Of a DNA stretch of 64,000 nt, positions 45,951 to 59,575 are shown piece after piece; the first letter of the stretch is position 1; each line of letters starts with the position of its first letter. The DNA is from Marthasterias glacialis. Lineage: Eukaryota; Echinodermata; Asteroidea; Forcipulatida; Asteriidae. The notes under the pieces are model-generated. The model ran no database searches. It had not been told where the DNA came from and worked only from the letters and a program-made list of their open reading frames with translations. Location: NCBI GenBank assembly GCA_911728455.2, contig OU452230.1, positions 7,610,512-7,674,511 on the forward strand. The letters are read 5' to 3'. A program made the translations under genes and the position numbers.

Positions 45951-48690
45951 ATTTGCTGCCAATAGGATTAAGCACATCAATTTTAAGTTCTAATTTTTTC
46001 CCTAAAATTTTCTCTATACTCTGGTGCAATAATTAACTGGTTTTCTCACTGCAAAGAAAATCTATTGTTATATTGAACAAAATTACACAGTTGTCGTTAC
46101 ACCAAGCAGTGCTAGGTTGATTCAGTTGAACTAGCTATAGTCAATGTAGCGTTCGGCTGACATCTAGATCGACTATGGTTGAGTCTATTGTATTAATCAC
46201 CCGCCCGAACTTGCCCAAGTATGTTATAATGTCACTACATGAAAAACAAAACATTGCTTAACTCCGTTAGACTTGCTTTAGTCTCGGTTTTGTTTACTTG
46301 CGCAGTTTTCAAATATAAACACCACTCAATCGAATTCTGCCGTCGCGTCAGCCCTAAATTTGCAATTCCTGGAACTGCATGTAATGTTACTATGTGGGCC
46401 CTCTATCTGTTTATTTAGATCTGAACGAATAAGGAGGCGTGGGTAAGAGGTCCTAATGGGCTTACAACCCCTGCCTTTCCATTGTCACCAAAACCAGACG
46501 TATTCCCCCTAGCGACACTAATGGATGAAGCCACAATGTTACACTTTTTTCCCAGCCAGTATCACTTTTCCGAATTTAAGCCCGATTATTCGGCCCGCAT
46601 TAGATTAGGTCCACGGTTGAAACCCCGATGGCGCCGTTTTCGATGTCCAAGATGAAATTACACGTAACGGCCTCCTTTTCGAATTGCTTAGGAGTTTAAT
46701 TTGACTCCACGAAATGTACCTCCCGATTTCTTTGAATGTTAGCTTGCATGTTGACAAAAAAAAAAAACCACACAAAAAACCCCCACCACGATTTGCTCAT
46801 GTGCAACTCTATATGTGTCTTTGGAAAGATTGAACAGTTCCTACGTGTCAAGATTATTTTGAAGCGGGGTTAAAGGACAGACAACAATGTTTACAGTAAA
46901 ATTCGTAGACATAAATTGATTCATGATTTCCACTACTCGACGATGTCCGCAGGAGGATCTCTTATACTACGTCAAGACGGTTGACAGTCCAACTATGATC
47001 AAACTCGTTGTGGGGCTACATTTCAGGTAACGGCGTGAGGGCTAGCTTGTAATCCGAGAAGCAGTAACGATTTGCTTGCCAGTAAATGTACACGTCCGAA
47101 CTTTAACTGACCCAGACGACTCAAGCCTGTCACACATTATAGAATGCCCTCTGCCAAGTTTAATGGCCAGTGCAATATGGAATCAACATGTGAATCACCT
47201 GTAAGACACGAACGGGGATGGAACAGGAATTCGTTTGACCTTTGTCCATCCTCGATGGAGTATTGTAAAACTCTATTTAAAAAAAAAGGAAGAGGGGGGA
47301 TGCTGTGAATAGTTTTGTTTCAGCGCTGGCAGGTGTCCACAGACATTCGGAAAAACTTGTCGTGTGTATTTTGAAGTGGTTGTCTACATTTTTTTCAATT
47401 CCTTTGTTTCTGTTTTTTATTTATCGCCTCGGTTCTTTTTGTTCTTTCTCCTGCTTTGAAGGGTAAGCAATCAAGTCAATTTGAAACGGAATATTCCTTG
47501 CGGATGAGAAAAATTTCAGGCTGAAGATGCCCCAAAAAGATCCCTAAGCATTATAGCTTGGAATTTAAAAAGAAGTTGGATTTTAGATTTAACAATTTAA
47601 TTTTCCTAATCATGACGCAAAGGTCTGGAGTACACGATTGGTAATAACAGGACGTAAGTCGTGTCCGAATTAGTGGCCACGGCTGTGGATTCGGCTTGAT
47701 CGTTCACGTGGACTTGTGTCGAAGCATATCCATAGCAGCACCCTTAGTAACAGCCGCAGCCGTAGCCGTAGCCGCAGCCGCAGCTGCACACGGCCTTAGA
47801 CACCATTTGTAATCGATGCGGTTTCTCTTTATCTGTCTAATGTACTATAAATATCTCTGTGGGGAACTCGTTTCTCTTTATGTAAATATTTATGAAGGCT
47901 ACTTATTTCGATATCTTCAAACAGGATAAAAAGATCAACAGAAGCTGTTTTACGTCAGTGTCTTGTAGGCCCACAACGATTCGACAAAATGGAAATAAGT
48001 GCAAAGCGTAAAAGCAAATTATTCTGCAGCCATCCAGATTGAAGATTTTTGTTCCTAGTGTTGGTGCATGGTGTGCGGATTGAGACTGAAGGACTAAAGA
48101 TGCATGTATTTTTCCATTCAAGCAAAAATGTTATAGCATACCTTTAATTACATTATCATGACTTTACGGAATGAGCGATGGCCCCCGGTCGCTTGCTAGT
48201 TCCCGACTCCTTGGGGCCCTTCGCCAGTCCGTACGGTCGTTCTTAGGAGCAAGCGGATGTTGAAAAAAATAATAACATTCAAATGTAAATCAGTCCTCGA
48301 AAAAATGCACCGTTGCACCCATTTAGTGAAGAAATTTATCACTTTTAATTCTTGCAATTTTTGTATAACCATTGTAGGTAACTGTCAGTAAAGTCAGTAA
48401 TCATTTAGGCAAACAATTATTTTAATGTGGACTTCTGCCAACATTGATTAATATCAGTCACAGAGCATGAAGTCTTAGTGGAGGTTGGGCTGTATGTAAA
48501 GCGAAGTGCTGTTAGTTGTTGATCTCCCTTAATATCAAACTTTAACAACAGCCCAGTTTAATAAGCAATGTACCGCGGGTGATCACATTATACATCGCCC
48601 GATTTGTCGCCGAGCGACCTGACACTTTTTAACCTTTTCTCCGACCGAACGAATTTTGACAGGTTTTTGCAAATAAAAATCCCCCCTCAA
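45951..48690. other. unique sequence, no gene recognised; GC-richer segment 46430-46700
   Basis: No supported gene. The segment 46430-46700 is unusually free of simple repeats and GC-richer. A short GCCGTA/GCCGCA repeat occurs at 47755-47785. A 72-codon minus-strand frame (47903-48121) shows no feature. Confidence 0.4.
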
Positions 48691-48696
48691 AATTTT

Positions 48697-48698
48697 TT

Positions 48699-48762
<64 letters not shown>

Positions 48763-48840
48763 AAAAAAATTGAAATAAAAATTAAAATAATCAAATAAAT
48801 CAATACAAGTAAATCAATAAAAAAATAAAATAAATAAATA
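48697..48840 (+). repeat. (AAAT)n microsatellite and A/T-rich tail
   Basis: About 18 AAAT units (48698-48771) continue into degenerate AAATAAATC repeats. It interrupts any reading frame on both strands. Confidence 0.95.
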
Positions 48841-49920
48841 CACTTTTTTAAACTCTCCCCATAATGACCTACTTTTTAGCTTTCTCAAGTTTCCTTGTTC
48901 TGCTGTTAAGTGAAAAACCAGGGGTCATTCACAGTGCAAAGGAAGAAGTTCTCTTACAAAAAAAAATTGAAATAAAAAGAGTCCGGGAAAACAAGCCCAG
49001 GTACGTCCTTATTTGTTCGTCACCGCTGAATTTTTTGCCCCGATGGGACAGAGTTTAGAGTCCTTATCCATGCAGCTCTCGTACACTTTAAACTTTTGCA
49101 AGATGGGTTGACTCAGAGTAGAATGCGATTGTGAACTTCTTATACGTGCGTGGAGGAACTAACAGGGAGAGAAAGTAATAACCAAAGATCCCATCTGAAT
49201 TAGACATTCTGAGATCTGGCTGTTAATGTATTGGAATGAATTTGTTATGTAGTCATCCGTGTGATCAAAATACTTATTTACAAAGTGCAAGCGTATCTTA
49301 GATGACACCGAAAACCCCGTGTTTTATCTGCAATTTTAATCATTTCCTTTTTGAAGTATTATTTCTGGTTTTATTTATTTCATCAGTTGAACTGAAACAA
49401 AAGTGCATGGCCTAAGGGTGAAACACACGTTCGAATTGACGATAATTGCAAGAAATCATAATCAATTTTCAATAATGTTTTTAACATAACGATAATAATG
49501 GAGTCTTGTTAGGCGCACGTATCCTTTATAGGGTGTTCAAGGCACTAGAGAATTATTCTTCCTGACGCCAGGCATATTTATGTTCATTCCCAGGAGCGAA
49601 TTTTCTTTTCCAAAACGACATCGCAAAAAAAAGGTTCTCTGACCCCTTTTCAATTTAAACAAATGTGAAACCAGAAACCAGAAATGTGAGGGAAAATAAT
49701 CAAAACAATAAAAAATAAGCTAAAGAGAAAACTAGCCACCCCCCCTTCCAAAAAAAAGAGACTCCAAAGAAAAGAAGGTGATAAAAAGAAAACGAAAGAC
49801 GGATCATATCTCAGACCGATAACTATCGGCATCGTAGTCACGAGAATATCGACGCGCGCCATGAAGAAAGCTAGACCGGGAAGCGTTTTCATGACTTTTA
49901 CGTTGTGAAATATAATGGAA
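48841..49920. other. unique sequence, no gene recognised
   Basis: A 64-codon plus-strand frame (48864-49058) starts with a hydrophobic stretch resembling a signal peptide (MTYFLAFSSFLVLLLSEKPG), but the remainder has no recognised domain and there is no supporting gene context. The 80-codon minus-strand frame at 49650-49892 is hydrophobic low complexity. Confidence 0.35.
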
Positions 49921-49923
49921 AAC

Positions 49924-49926
<3 letters not shown>

Positions 49927-49955
<29 letters not shown>

Positions 49956-49966
49956 GGGGGGGGGGA
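49927..49966 (+). repeat. poly-T followed by poly-G
   Basis: About 28 T followed immediately by about 10 G. Sequence length here is likely imprecise. Confidence 0.9.
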
Positions 49967-50379
49967 CATCGCTTCCAGAAACGTTTTTGACTCCGTTGTG
50001 AGTATTAATGGTTAATGTTATTTTTCATTTTTATTACAGTTTGTCTGGTTAATGTTTAGACTTCTGTTTTGGCTTTTAAAGGGTTTAAGTATTGCTGCTT
50101 TTTTTATTTTATTTTATTTTATTGTAATCTTTTATACTTGTCATTTTTTTAAAACTTTTATCAACAACATTTTTTTTCTTTAGGCCTAGCCTATTGTCGA
50201 TTTCATATTGTTTAAAATAAGTGGTCCTAGGAGGGCACATCTATTTTCATGACAGCTTTTTTTTTCTTCTTTTTTTTCACTTTTGTTCTTCCCTGGACGG
50301 CCTCTGCCATTGTATAGTATTGTCCAATGAAATCAAATAAATACAAATAAAATAAAATAAACAATACAAGACACAAAAC

Positions 50380-50553
50380 TCAGCCGTCGAAGGTCCCCAG
50401 TTGTACTCCTGGGTAGAGAGCAGCAAACTATGATTTAGTGTCTTGCTCGAGGACACAAGTGCCATGTTTGACCAGTCTGGGGATTCGAACCCACATTCTG
50501 ACGACTCGACTACCAGACTACCAATGCACCGGGCCATTCGGTCGTGACACCCC
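50380..50553 (-). mobile_element. tRNA-derived SINE (family 1), reverse orientation
   Basis: On the minus strand it has an A-box region TGGCCCGGTGCATTGGTAG, B box GGTTCGAATCCCC (plus strand GGGGATTCGAACCC at about 50470-50483), then CTTGTGTCCTCGAGCAAGAC and CTACCCAGGAGTACAACTGG. The A/T-rich AAATAAAATAAA at the plus-strand left side would be its 3' tail. The 92-codon minus-strand frame across it is not a gene. Confidence 0.8.
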
Positions 50554-52349
50554 ACAGTGATATAGGAGTTGTAAAAACACTAACATTACAAGCAAGTCAA
50601 TAGGCTAAAAAGGGAGCTAGAAAGAACACACACAAAAATACCGTCACCGAAGTTAGGAAAGATGTCAATTTGACTAAAATGGCATTTGCCTGTATACGAA
50701 AAAACTTTTTATTTGGTTGACCATACAAAAAAGGTCTGCAAAACTTGATGTTTTTCACGGGTCGGTCTCGCGTTATAATTGAAACTGCCTGCCTGCCGAC
50801 TTTTCCATCTCCCATCAAGGGAAGACCGTTTTAATACGCCATTAAAAAAGACCACTTCGAAATTTGAAAAGGTTATTTTTCCCCAGACAAGAACATTAGT
50901 CAAAAATCAATATTTTCAAAGAAACGAATCGCTGGAAAAACACAAAATGCTTAAACAAAATGCTCATTATTATTATTATATTTGTCTTTTATCATGTCAT
51001 TGTTGTTATTTTTTTATTTGAAAATATTAATCAACTGGCTGGAAAGGTTGTTACTATCAAAGTAGACACTGCTCAATCGTAATATTAAAAAATATTAACA
51101 TTTTGAAGGAGCTTCTTATTGAAAAAAAAAATTGTTACTGACAATTTTTGTAATATTTTTTATTTCATTTATAAGATATTTATATAGTTTTCGAATTATA
51201 AACTGACATTTCTGCGGATGATCTTATACAGAGCTCCGAATATTCATTCGATAATTTCAACTTATGATATCAACAATCGTTACATGATGCGGTTGTTTTC
51301 TCCTCAAAATGACAACAGCATCAAATGATTGACCTGGATCGGCAAGGGACAATACTCCTTCATGAGAAGTTACCGGTACATAATGTAATATTCTTGGCGT
51401 TCAAACAGAAGTATCAAATGTGAATTAGTAAGCCTTGAGTGTAGCATGTCACTCTCTTCCCTTTTTTTTATGATGATGGTAAGTGGAAATCATTTTCAAT
51501 CTCGTCGCCCCAACCTGTTTTCATCATTTCTTTCTCAAAAGACACTGTTTCTCCCCTGGGGCGGATTGCCACTGCAGACGTCAAATTCGGTAAGTCACTC
51601 GACTTCGAATGCACTTCAAAATGCATTACGACCTGAACCAGTAAGATGCCTTTTCAGAGAAATTGGCGACTTCCATCGCGATGTTCAAATAAAGGTTTCT
51701 CTTGTTTGTATTTCCTGCAATCGAAAACAGTATGTACATCGGCGAAATTTATACGAACAAATAACTTAAGTTTATGTTGGGGGGGGATATGTTGAATGAG
51801 GTTTTCCTCTCGATTGGCCAGTGTGATGGAAACGGAATAAGATGAGAAAAATATCAGATGCAAACAAAGTAGGCTTTCGGTGATTGTGAATGGAATAGGC
51901 TGGAAGGGTTGAACGGATCCGTGCCGTGCAATAGAAAACAGGAAGCACGGTGGACGAAGCGATCCTCGCATCAAGGATATGAACAATCAGTCTTCCAAAT
52001 CAAGCTGTTGCTTCACAACCCAATGTGTTCTCTTTTCTTAAGTTCATCTTAAAAAGAACGCAAGACACTTCAGGCACGTCGTCATCACACGCGGGAAAAA
52101 ATAAGATTCCTAATGAACGCTGATGAGCATCGACGCCGAAGGTCAACTCCAGACGCAGACCCATTTTTATCAGCATCCCATTGTGGAAGCTATCGCAAAA
52201 CGCCTCGATTTCAAAATTATATGGCTCCAATTTCATGCAAATCAGTACAGTTCACTGATTTAGAAAGAGCATAACAGTAAATAGTTGTCGGGTTTGTGGG
52301 ATTTGTTTTTACTGATACGCGGGCTCTTGTTATTAAAGAATAATATCTC
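50554..52349. other. unique sequence, weak ORFs only
   Basis: Minus-strand frames at 51654-51986 (110 codons) and 52000-52236 (78 codons) lie close together in different phases. The second has a balanced composition (starts MKLEPYNFEIEAFCDSFHNG). A GGTAAGT donor-like motif lies on the opposite strand at about 51590. None of this amounts to a supported gene. They are listed so they can be tested against transcripts. Confidence 0.25.
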
Positions 52350-52716
52350 GTGGGGCGTGTCGTGGCAAAGCGGCAAAGTGCATCGAACTCAACTTCTTAT
52401 TGCTGAACCATCGGCGTGTGGGTTTGAATCCCGGTCATGAATTCATTGTCCTTGAGCAAGGCACTTAATCATAATTGCTTCTCTTAACCCAGGTGTATAA
52501 AAATGGGAACCTGAGAGGGCTGAGAGTGCATTGCTGTATAGTAAACCCCACAGCGCTAATTTAAGCAGCCTCAGGGTGCATGCTTCCCAGGCAGTTGAGC
52601 AAGTTTGCGGAATGGTCTAAGTATGCCTGATGAGCAAGAATAATAATGCTGTAAAGTGTCTTAATCTATAGCTACTACAGTATGTGCGCTACACTTTTTA
52701 AGTACCAAGTACTATT
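52350..52716 (+). mobile_element. full-length tRNA-derived SINE (family 1)
   Basis: The tRNA-like head has an A-box region TGGCAAAGCGGCAAAGTGCA (about 52363-52382) and B box GGTTTGAATCCCGG (about 52422-52435). The body has TTGTCCTTGAGCAAGGCACT, TTAACCCAGGTGTATAAAAA and GGGAACCTGAGAGGG. The 3' part reads AATAATAATGCTGTAAAGTG and ends near AAGTACCAAGTACTATTACT. This is the most complete SINE in the window and the best reference for the copies at 3440 and 50380. It has no ORF. Pol III transcription is expected from the internal promoter if intact. Confidence 0.85.
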
Positions 52717-53782
52717 ACTTTAAAAGGATTGTGCACCAGCAACATCCTAAGAAATATTTCTCTCTGTGATAACATAACTCATTTAACCCCCGTCCTAAAC
52801 TCCAAGTAACAACCATTCGAAACAGTTTAAAATTCTGGCAGCACAATAATGTGTTTTATGTGGATGCAGTCACCACACGCTATCATTTTTGCAGGCTGGC
52901 AAAGTGCATCTATCATTCGAAACCATGTGGATGGATGGAACAAATGGTTGTAGGCAGCATGAGAGGGTAAACGAGAATATCATGTTTGTTTTTGCCTCCA
53001 ATTTGGCCAGGCAGTTTAGCTTAATGTACTTTCATCGCTGAACAGTTTGGTCAGAGGCCGAACTTCTTGTTTTTCTATCGCCCGACCAGTCATATAATGA
53101 TAAACATGTTAACCTCGTACAACAGCTGTGACAACCATAGGCGTATACTTTTGGTTAACAATTAACTGCTGTTCAATAAGTCATAGTTTAATCAGATTTT
53201 TGAGAAGAAAAAAATAGAAGAGTTAAACGATCGTACTTTTTTCCAAAAACCAATGGCGCATGACGCAATTTGGTATTATTATTATCATTGTTATTATTAT
53301 CATTTTATTGTTTTTTTTTAAACAAGGGGTGGGGGAACCAATCAACTTTAGATTGTAATTTAATTGAGACGAAAGCTAATTTTGATTGTTTTGCCATTGG
53401 CATAAATCTGTCATCATGGATCATAATTGACAACTCGTGACATCCGTTCCCCGGGCAGATTCATTTACCGGGAATCGGTTTCGTATGGAATGTTACGTTT
53501 AATTATAAACTAGGTTACAACCTTGGGTCTTCGAAATAGTTCACTAAATTCTTAAAATTCTTTTTGATTCAACTCAAATCAGAAAAGATTTAAAACCGCA
53601 AATCACTACAAAGCTAGCGTGATAATAAACTTCAGTTTACGTTGACAAAACAAAGTTTTTAACATTGAACTCGGTCGACATAGTTACACTGAAGGCTATT
53701 CGTGTAGCCTTTTACACCCGTGACACAGGTTAAGCATGGATGTTGGTATAAACGCGGTCTAGTCAACACTGTTAATGTTATT
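52717..53782. other. unique sequence, no gene recognised
   Basis: Contains ATT/ATC trinucleotide patches at 53275-53305 and a T8/G-rich spot. No supported coding sequence. Confidence 0.5.
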
Positions 53783-54030
53783 TTGAACAGTTAACATTAG
53801 ACACGGTAAACGGTTAACATTAAACACGACGGTAAACGATTAAAATTTAGACAACGCAAACGGTTAACATTAGCCACGGTAAATGGTTGACATTAGAAAC
53901 GGTAAACGGTTAAAATTAGACACAGTAAACGATTAACATTATACACCGTAAACAGTTAACATTAGAAACGGTAAACGTTTTAACAGTAGACACGATCATG
54001 GCTTAACAGTAGCCATGGTAAATGTTGAAT
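53783..54030 (+). repeat. ~22-26-bp minisatellite (GTAAACGGTTAACATTAGACAC)n
   Basis: About ten imperfect copies of a unit close to CGGTAAACGGTTAACATTAG. Unit length varies by insertion of a few bases. The core GTTAAC is itself a 6-bp palindrome. There is no ORF. Confidence 0.9.
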
Positions 54031-56869
54031 AATGCAAACGATAAGTTACTTTCTTTTTCAGAGTCTCATTCGAGCCTCGTGAATGTGCGAGGGCCTCGTG
54101 AATTTGCAGTTGCAAACCGAATAACGTTTAACTTAAGAGAACAATGTGTTTAAAAAAAACCGCCATAGAACATGAAATGTGCAATATTGTCTTTCAATTT
54201 TCACTATTTTCGATGTGGTATGTAATTTCCTGAAAACTCCACATTGAAAAAGACTGTACTCCTCGATAAACAATGGTGTGTCAAGTAGAAAAGAGATAAA
54301 TACATTTAGTATTAGTGAAACTGTGATCTCAATTTTGAGATGTGGTACGCCGCGTGTAATATCACAAGTATGTGTTCAGTATGCGAAGAATGCCACGGTT
54401 TATGTTTAGAGTCCCCGACACGACACATCACGTTTACCGGCGGTGAGAACCCACAAAGCGATACCGCAATATGACACAAATTCTCACACCCAATCTAAAT
54501 CTTGATATTTAAAATATTCCGCAATAAACTCGGTACGGTACAGTCCCTTTAAACCCTCAGTCCGAAAAATGACGAAAGCAGGTCGCGTGATCGGCTGGGC
54601 TTGTAGATGGGTGCAAATTAAAAATAACAATTTATTTGACCGCTCCAAATTGGTTTTTAATTCAGAGTCGGTGTGATGATTGTTCATGACTGGAGATGAT
54701 GTGAAGTCCCAATCTCGTTAGTCGCTATCCAAGCGGCCAATCTGATGAAGAGATTAGAAGCTTTTTGTGTGTGTGTGTATTCCTCCCCCCTTTTCATTTC
54801 TTTCAATCTTTTACAAACATCTCACTTGCAACCTGCCACGAACCGAGATGCAAGGCTTAACCGCATTACAATGTGCATCAATGTAAGTAATCATGCAGAG
54901 GACGTTTGCGTACAAGGTAGCCGGTGATTTTGACCGATCGTTATTGGGAACACGTTTGGTGACACACTAACACAAGCGCACTCACCGCTTACAGATTGAG
55001 TTGTTTTGAGGAAGAACAAAACAACCTTTAAATGTATCATTGTATTAGGGAAGAGAGCATTCATGTATTATCCTCAAGTTTCAGTAAACTGTGATTACTA
55101 CAAACCAATGATGACATTAGGTGAACATTTGTTTTTTAGCTAGGGTCATACTTTGATCAGTTATAACTCCCTGTGATCCATCGAAATCAGACCTAAGATA
55201 TTTGGGAACAACGGAGCTTTGATAAAGCGAAACAACATCTCAATACGATTGAAGCCATCGGTCGTAGGTAATTCTTGTGATGAGGCTTGCTTGTCTATTT
55301 AGATTGCCAATGTAATGTTCTCAATTTAGACACTATTCCACAAACACGGGCGCTCTTACACCCACCAAGAAAAAATGCTGTCTATAACAAGGCATTTCAA
55401 AGGGCCGAAATTATTCAATTATCACTGATGTTAAGAGGTTTTAGGGTGTAAATGCTTGCGTGTTTACTTGTTGACAAATGGATCAGATTGGGTGGTTTGA
55501 CAAACAGAGCACGTCGTCAATTTGATTGTTTTGTACAATACCGATGGGGATGTGCCTAAAAACAAAAAGAAAAGTCCAAACAACGGGAGAAGAAAGAGAA
55601 GTAATCGTTTACCGGGTTGAGAAACATGGGTGTGTGAGGGGAGGGGGGAGGGGGATGTAGGGGTGGCTTGTGTCGTGAGCAGGCTGCTCTAATCGAGAGT
55701 TACAGAGACAAGAACATGTTCTAGAGGCACACTGTAAATGTAGTTGCGACTTGTAAAGTCTACAAATTGCGACGGTAGATTTTCTGAGTGAGGAGATTTC
55801 AGACCTGAGCGGTCGACAAAGAAGAAGAAAGTCCCGTCTGATGTTGACTCAACTCATGTTACATGCCGGAGAAAATCCCGTGTAAAATTAATTGACACAA
55901 GAAATGGGTCAGTAAATCCGCAATATTCTGATCTTTAGAGATCTTCTCGTTAAAAACTATTACTAACAGAAGGAGAGAGACAGAGAGAGAGAGAGAGAAA
56001 GTTATGATTCATTAGAATTCAATCCGAGCGATAAGAGACTCTTACCCGTTCGGGGGGCATTAACCCCTGCTCTGCGTACGGGTCTGTCATGGTGCTTCGG
56101 CAGCCTCATTTAAAAATATAATCTCGGATGAAATATTTATGAATTTGAGTTGCCTTCCACTTCAGTGTTACTGAAACTTTCTTGGGCCAAGCTCCCTGAA
56201 GGGTTTTGTGGGGGGGGGGGGGATGTTAAGAACAGGAAGGCCCTATCCCCCATGGATTAAAAACTTTGGGGTTTAAAGAAAATGCAGACGATCTGTAATA
56301 ATCTGACATTTAAATAAACATGTTGTCTGGGAGAAAAAAAATGATAGATTTATAATTCATCCTCTAGATATTGTTCTCTAAATAAACATACTGCGTTTAG
56401 AGAACTGGTGGAGCAGGGCATATGAAATTAAAACTGAAGATATATTATGACATCTTTGTAGAATTGTGGAACACACCATCCAACCATACTTGAAATAAAA
56501 TGTTTAATTTATTGTAGCTGACTTTGATGAGTGACACCAACGAGAACAGTTTATGTTGAGTCAGGTGTTTTTTTTTATTATTTTGTTATCACTTTAGTAT
56601 AAGTTATTATTTCGAACGCGGCAATCAAAATAAGCAATGGCGATCAGGGAGAACTTTGTGTGCCATTTTCTCAACGTGGCAGCAATTCAGTTGGTAATAT
56701 TTCTCTCGAGGATTGATAATGTTAAGTAGACCTACTTTAGAATCAATTGTGGTTTATTTTTAACCTACAAGTTTTCAGATTGAAAATTCATGTTGTTCTT
56801 TACAATGTTGATCAATATGTATAACATACGTTGTCTTTAAATTCTAAAACTTCATGGAAAGGAACAGTG
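54031..56869. other. unique sequence with short simple repeats, no gene recognised
   Basis: Holds (GT)n at about 54764-54778, (GA)n at 55976-55999, a G12 run at about 56210-56222 and a patch of low-repeat sequence at 56030-56170. Frames of 60-67 codons at 54484-54927 show no domains. Confidence 0.45.
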
Positions 56870-57100
56870 CGGCGTAGCAAGAGGGCTGGGGAAAGTGCCC
56901 CCCCCAAAAAAAAAAAAAACAAAAAACAAAAAAAAAAAACAGCGCCACCAGGTGCCACCATTAAAGAAATCCAGATACATATAATTCATATAAATAAATA
57001 AAAATGCTTCTGCCCCCAGTGAAAAACACTCCCCCACCCCGGTTGAAAAAAACTTTGCTTCGCCCCTGCATGGAGCGGAGTTTTTAAAAAAAATTATAAG
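56870..57100. repeat. low-complexity repeat-like segment with C and A runs
   Basis: GCGGCGTAGCAAGAGGG, C8/A13 tracts and a closing TTTGCTTCGCCCCTGCATGG resemble a dispersed repeat found in marine invertebrates (ends like CGTAGC... and ...CGCCCCTG). No clear terminal inverted repeats were found. The 85-codon minus-strand frame is a shadow. Confidence 0.3.
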
Positions 57101-59575
57101 GAGCCACACACTTTCTCGTTACTACCTCGATGTTCATAGACTCAGTCCGGTTCAGCAAATATTCTTAATATATTTGCTTTAATCCACAAATATTTAACAC
57201 CAACTGTTTGTTTTAGTACAATAAACCGTATTTGTATATCGCTCATTTATCATCTGGATGGCCTCAGGCATGACTGCAAACAAAGTTTATCATTGTTAGT
57301 TCGGGAAAAAAACAAAAAAAAATTCTGGAATAATGGCGAGTATCTATTATTAATCCAAACACCATCTGTATGTTTTTTGCAACCAAATTAAAGCTAATTT
57401 AGGGGTCAATTATTATATGTTTTTCTTTATTTATTTGTTCTAATAGTTAATTAATTTCAATCCTCTAGTTTTCAATTAACAACGCCATACAACCAATCCA
57501 AAAGATTTTTTTTTTTTCAAATTTGATGGTCACTGTTTGTTTAAAACAACGAAAAACTGTTTGTTTGTTTGGGCGTTTGTTGGTTGTGTGTTTAAGGGAT
57601 TTTATGCACGTTCGAATTACGATTGATTTCATTGCGGAAAGGGCGAAACATGCAACGGTGAAGTGTGGGTTTTTCAAATGAAACAGAAATTAACAGAGGT
57701 TTAATGGTCTTTTAATTTCTTATCCTTTTTTAATGCCTTTGGTAAACTGGCTGGCCCAGTTTTGTTTTATGTCATGCGGTTTTATTTATTTACTTGCCAC
57801 CCTCTTATTTCAATGTTTTCTATTTGAAACTTTAGTGTTGTTTTTACATGTATCTTTTTGCGGCCTTTAATATGTTTTTTGTATTTTTTGTTTTTATTGT
57901 ATACACTTTTATAGCTAAACAGTGCTTCACTGAAGGTTTTCCCAGGGTAAATAAAAAATAAATAAATAAAACTATTTCCCAGAAGGATTGTACTGGTAAG
58001 AGTTGTATAACTAATGTGATTTCAAATTATTTCAAAACTATAACCATACAATAGGGACGCTGCCAAAACTGGTCAATCACTGAGGGAACAAAGGGAAGTC
58101 TTCGATTTACCCGTTCGGCAAACGTGTGTGTGTTATTTCAAAGGCTATGAACATTACAACAATAGTAAATGTACTTCATTCATTCTTTCATAATGGCTTA
58201 TTTTTTTTTATTATGCGCCGCAGCCAAAAAGCTGAATTGTACCTGTGATTTACAGGGGGAAGAAACAGCGACAAGATGTACTATTTTTTCATCACAAAAT
58301 ACACCGGTTTCAAAACAGATAGAGGTTTCCAAAACAGTTATCTGAACTCAAGAGAAAATCATTGAGTTGGTTTTCTTATTTAAAGGAGTTATGAAACTAA
58401 CTGGAAAATTGCCTTTCAAACATGTCTTCAAAGTTATTTTTTTCATTCTAGGTAAATTGACAAAACATACCGTATAACTACTGTCTGACTTTACAAAACT
58501 CAAACTATCAACATGAGCAACATCGGCCCCAGGGTGTTTTAAAAACCCAACTTGAGTTTGCTGATTGGTCAGAAGGGGACAAACATGTGACAGTGTATCG
58601 TTTTATAATCCAACATGGCTGCCAACATTTTCTGGCATGAGTAATTTTGTTGTGTACATATCGAAATCTGTGCCAGGGTCTGAGTACAGATGACGTTAAA
58701 GTCGTAAACGTCACAATGTATGCTGACAATAACAACTGACATCATCATCTGTAAGTTACCACTGTTGAAATGACACCATCAGCTCGTAGTAAGTCATCAT
58801 TTTGATTCGCTTACGGGGGGCATAGTGCGGGCGTCAAGAGCCCCCTATATCACCGGCACTGTACTCACACCTAAAAAAGACTCCAGCGCAATAATCAATC
58901 CATTTAGCAGCACCGTCGAGAGAACCTACCCCGGAGGATTCTCCAGCTGAGGCTTGTGGACTGCTTTGGCCGGTCTCCGCACATCATCGATTAATGAGAT
59001 TTCAATGTAGCCGAGATTTGCCCCTGCCCGGCCCGGGGAAAAATTCTCGGTGAAATTTATTGTAGCCACTTTGGGTTAAGTCGTTTCCCCCAAGGTATAA
59101 GAGGGTTTGTTGATACAAGAATGGATAGATCTCATGCAAGCCGAGGGAAGAAGCAATGTTTTGTCTCCCTTGGTGTTACTTGGGGGAAAAATGTATTAAT
59201 GCGCCAGAAATATTTGCAAAGGCAAGTATTAAAGGGCGTTCAGAGAGATCTTTTTTTTCCCATTTTTATTTTTGTTTTGTTCGAAAGACCTTTTCGTTCG
59301 TTCTCTCAAATGTTACAGACACTTGTAAATCAGATTTGGTTGACTTTTTATCCAGTGAAATATTTTGACCTCATGTTCATAGAGCTATTTTTTGTTTACT
59401 GTTAATCATTTATCGACGAGTCGCAGTAGAAAATGAGACGCTTTCATGTTTTTTTTTTTGTCCTTTTGCTAGGTGCGAGTGCTTTTTACAACATTTTGAC
59501 AGTAGGGCCTATTTTAGACGGAAATATTTCTGACTAGCACCCCCGAAGAAAGATTTACAAAGGAGGGAAACCGCC
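57101..59575. other. unique sequence, no gene recognised; GC-richer segment 58870-59060
   Basis: No supported gene. Segment 58870-59060 contains ATCGATTAATGAGATTTCAA followed by GCCCCTGCCCGGCCCGGGG, a homeodomain-like ATTA core next to a GC-rich patch, which could be regulatory. Frames at 58508-58735 and 59121-59405 have no recognised features. Confidence 0.4.

Noticed and set aside
48864..49058. Plus-strand ORF with signal-peptide-like start
   Set aside because: The hydrophobic start is common by chance in T-rich DNA. The remainder is lysine-rich low complexity without cysteines or a domain.
52000..52236. 78-codon minus-strand ORF with balanced composition
   Set aside because: No recognised domain, no matching splice sites and no neighbouring coding frame. 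Kept only as a note in the region entry.
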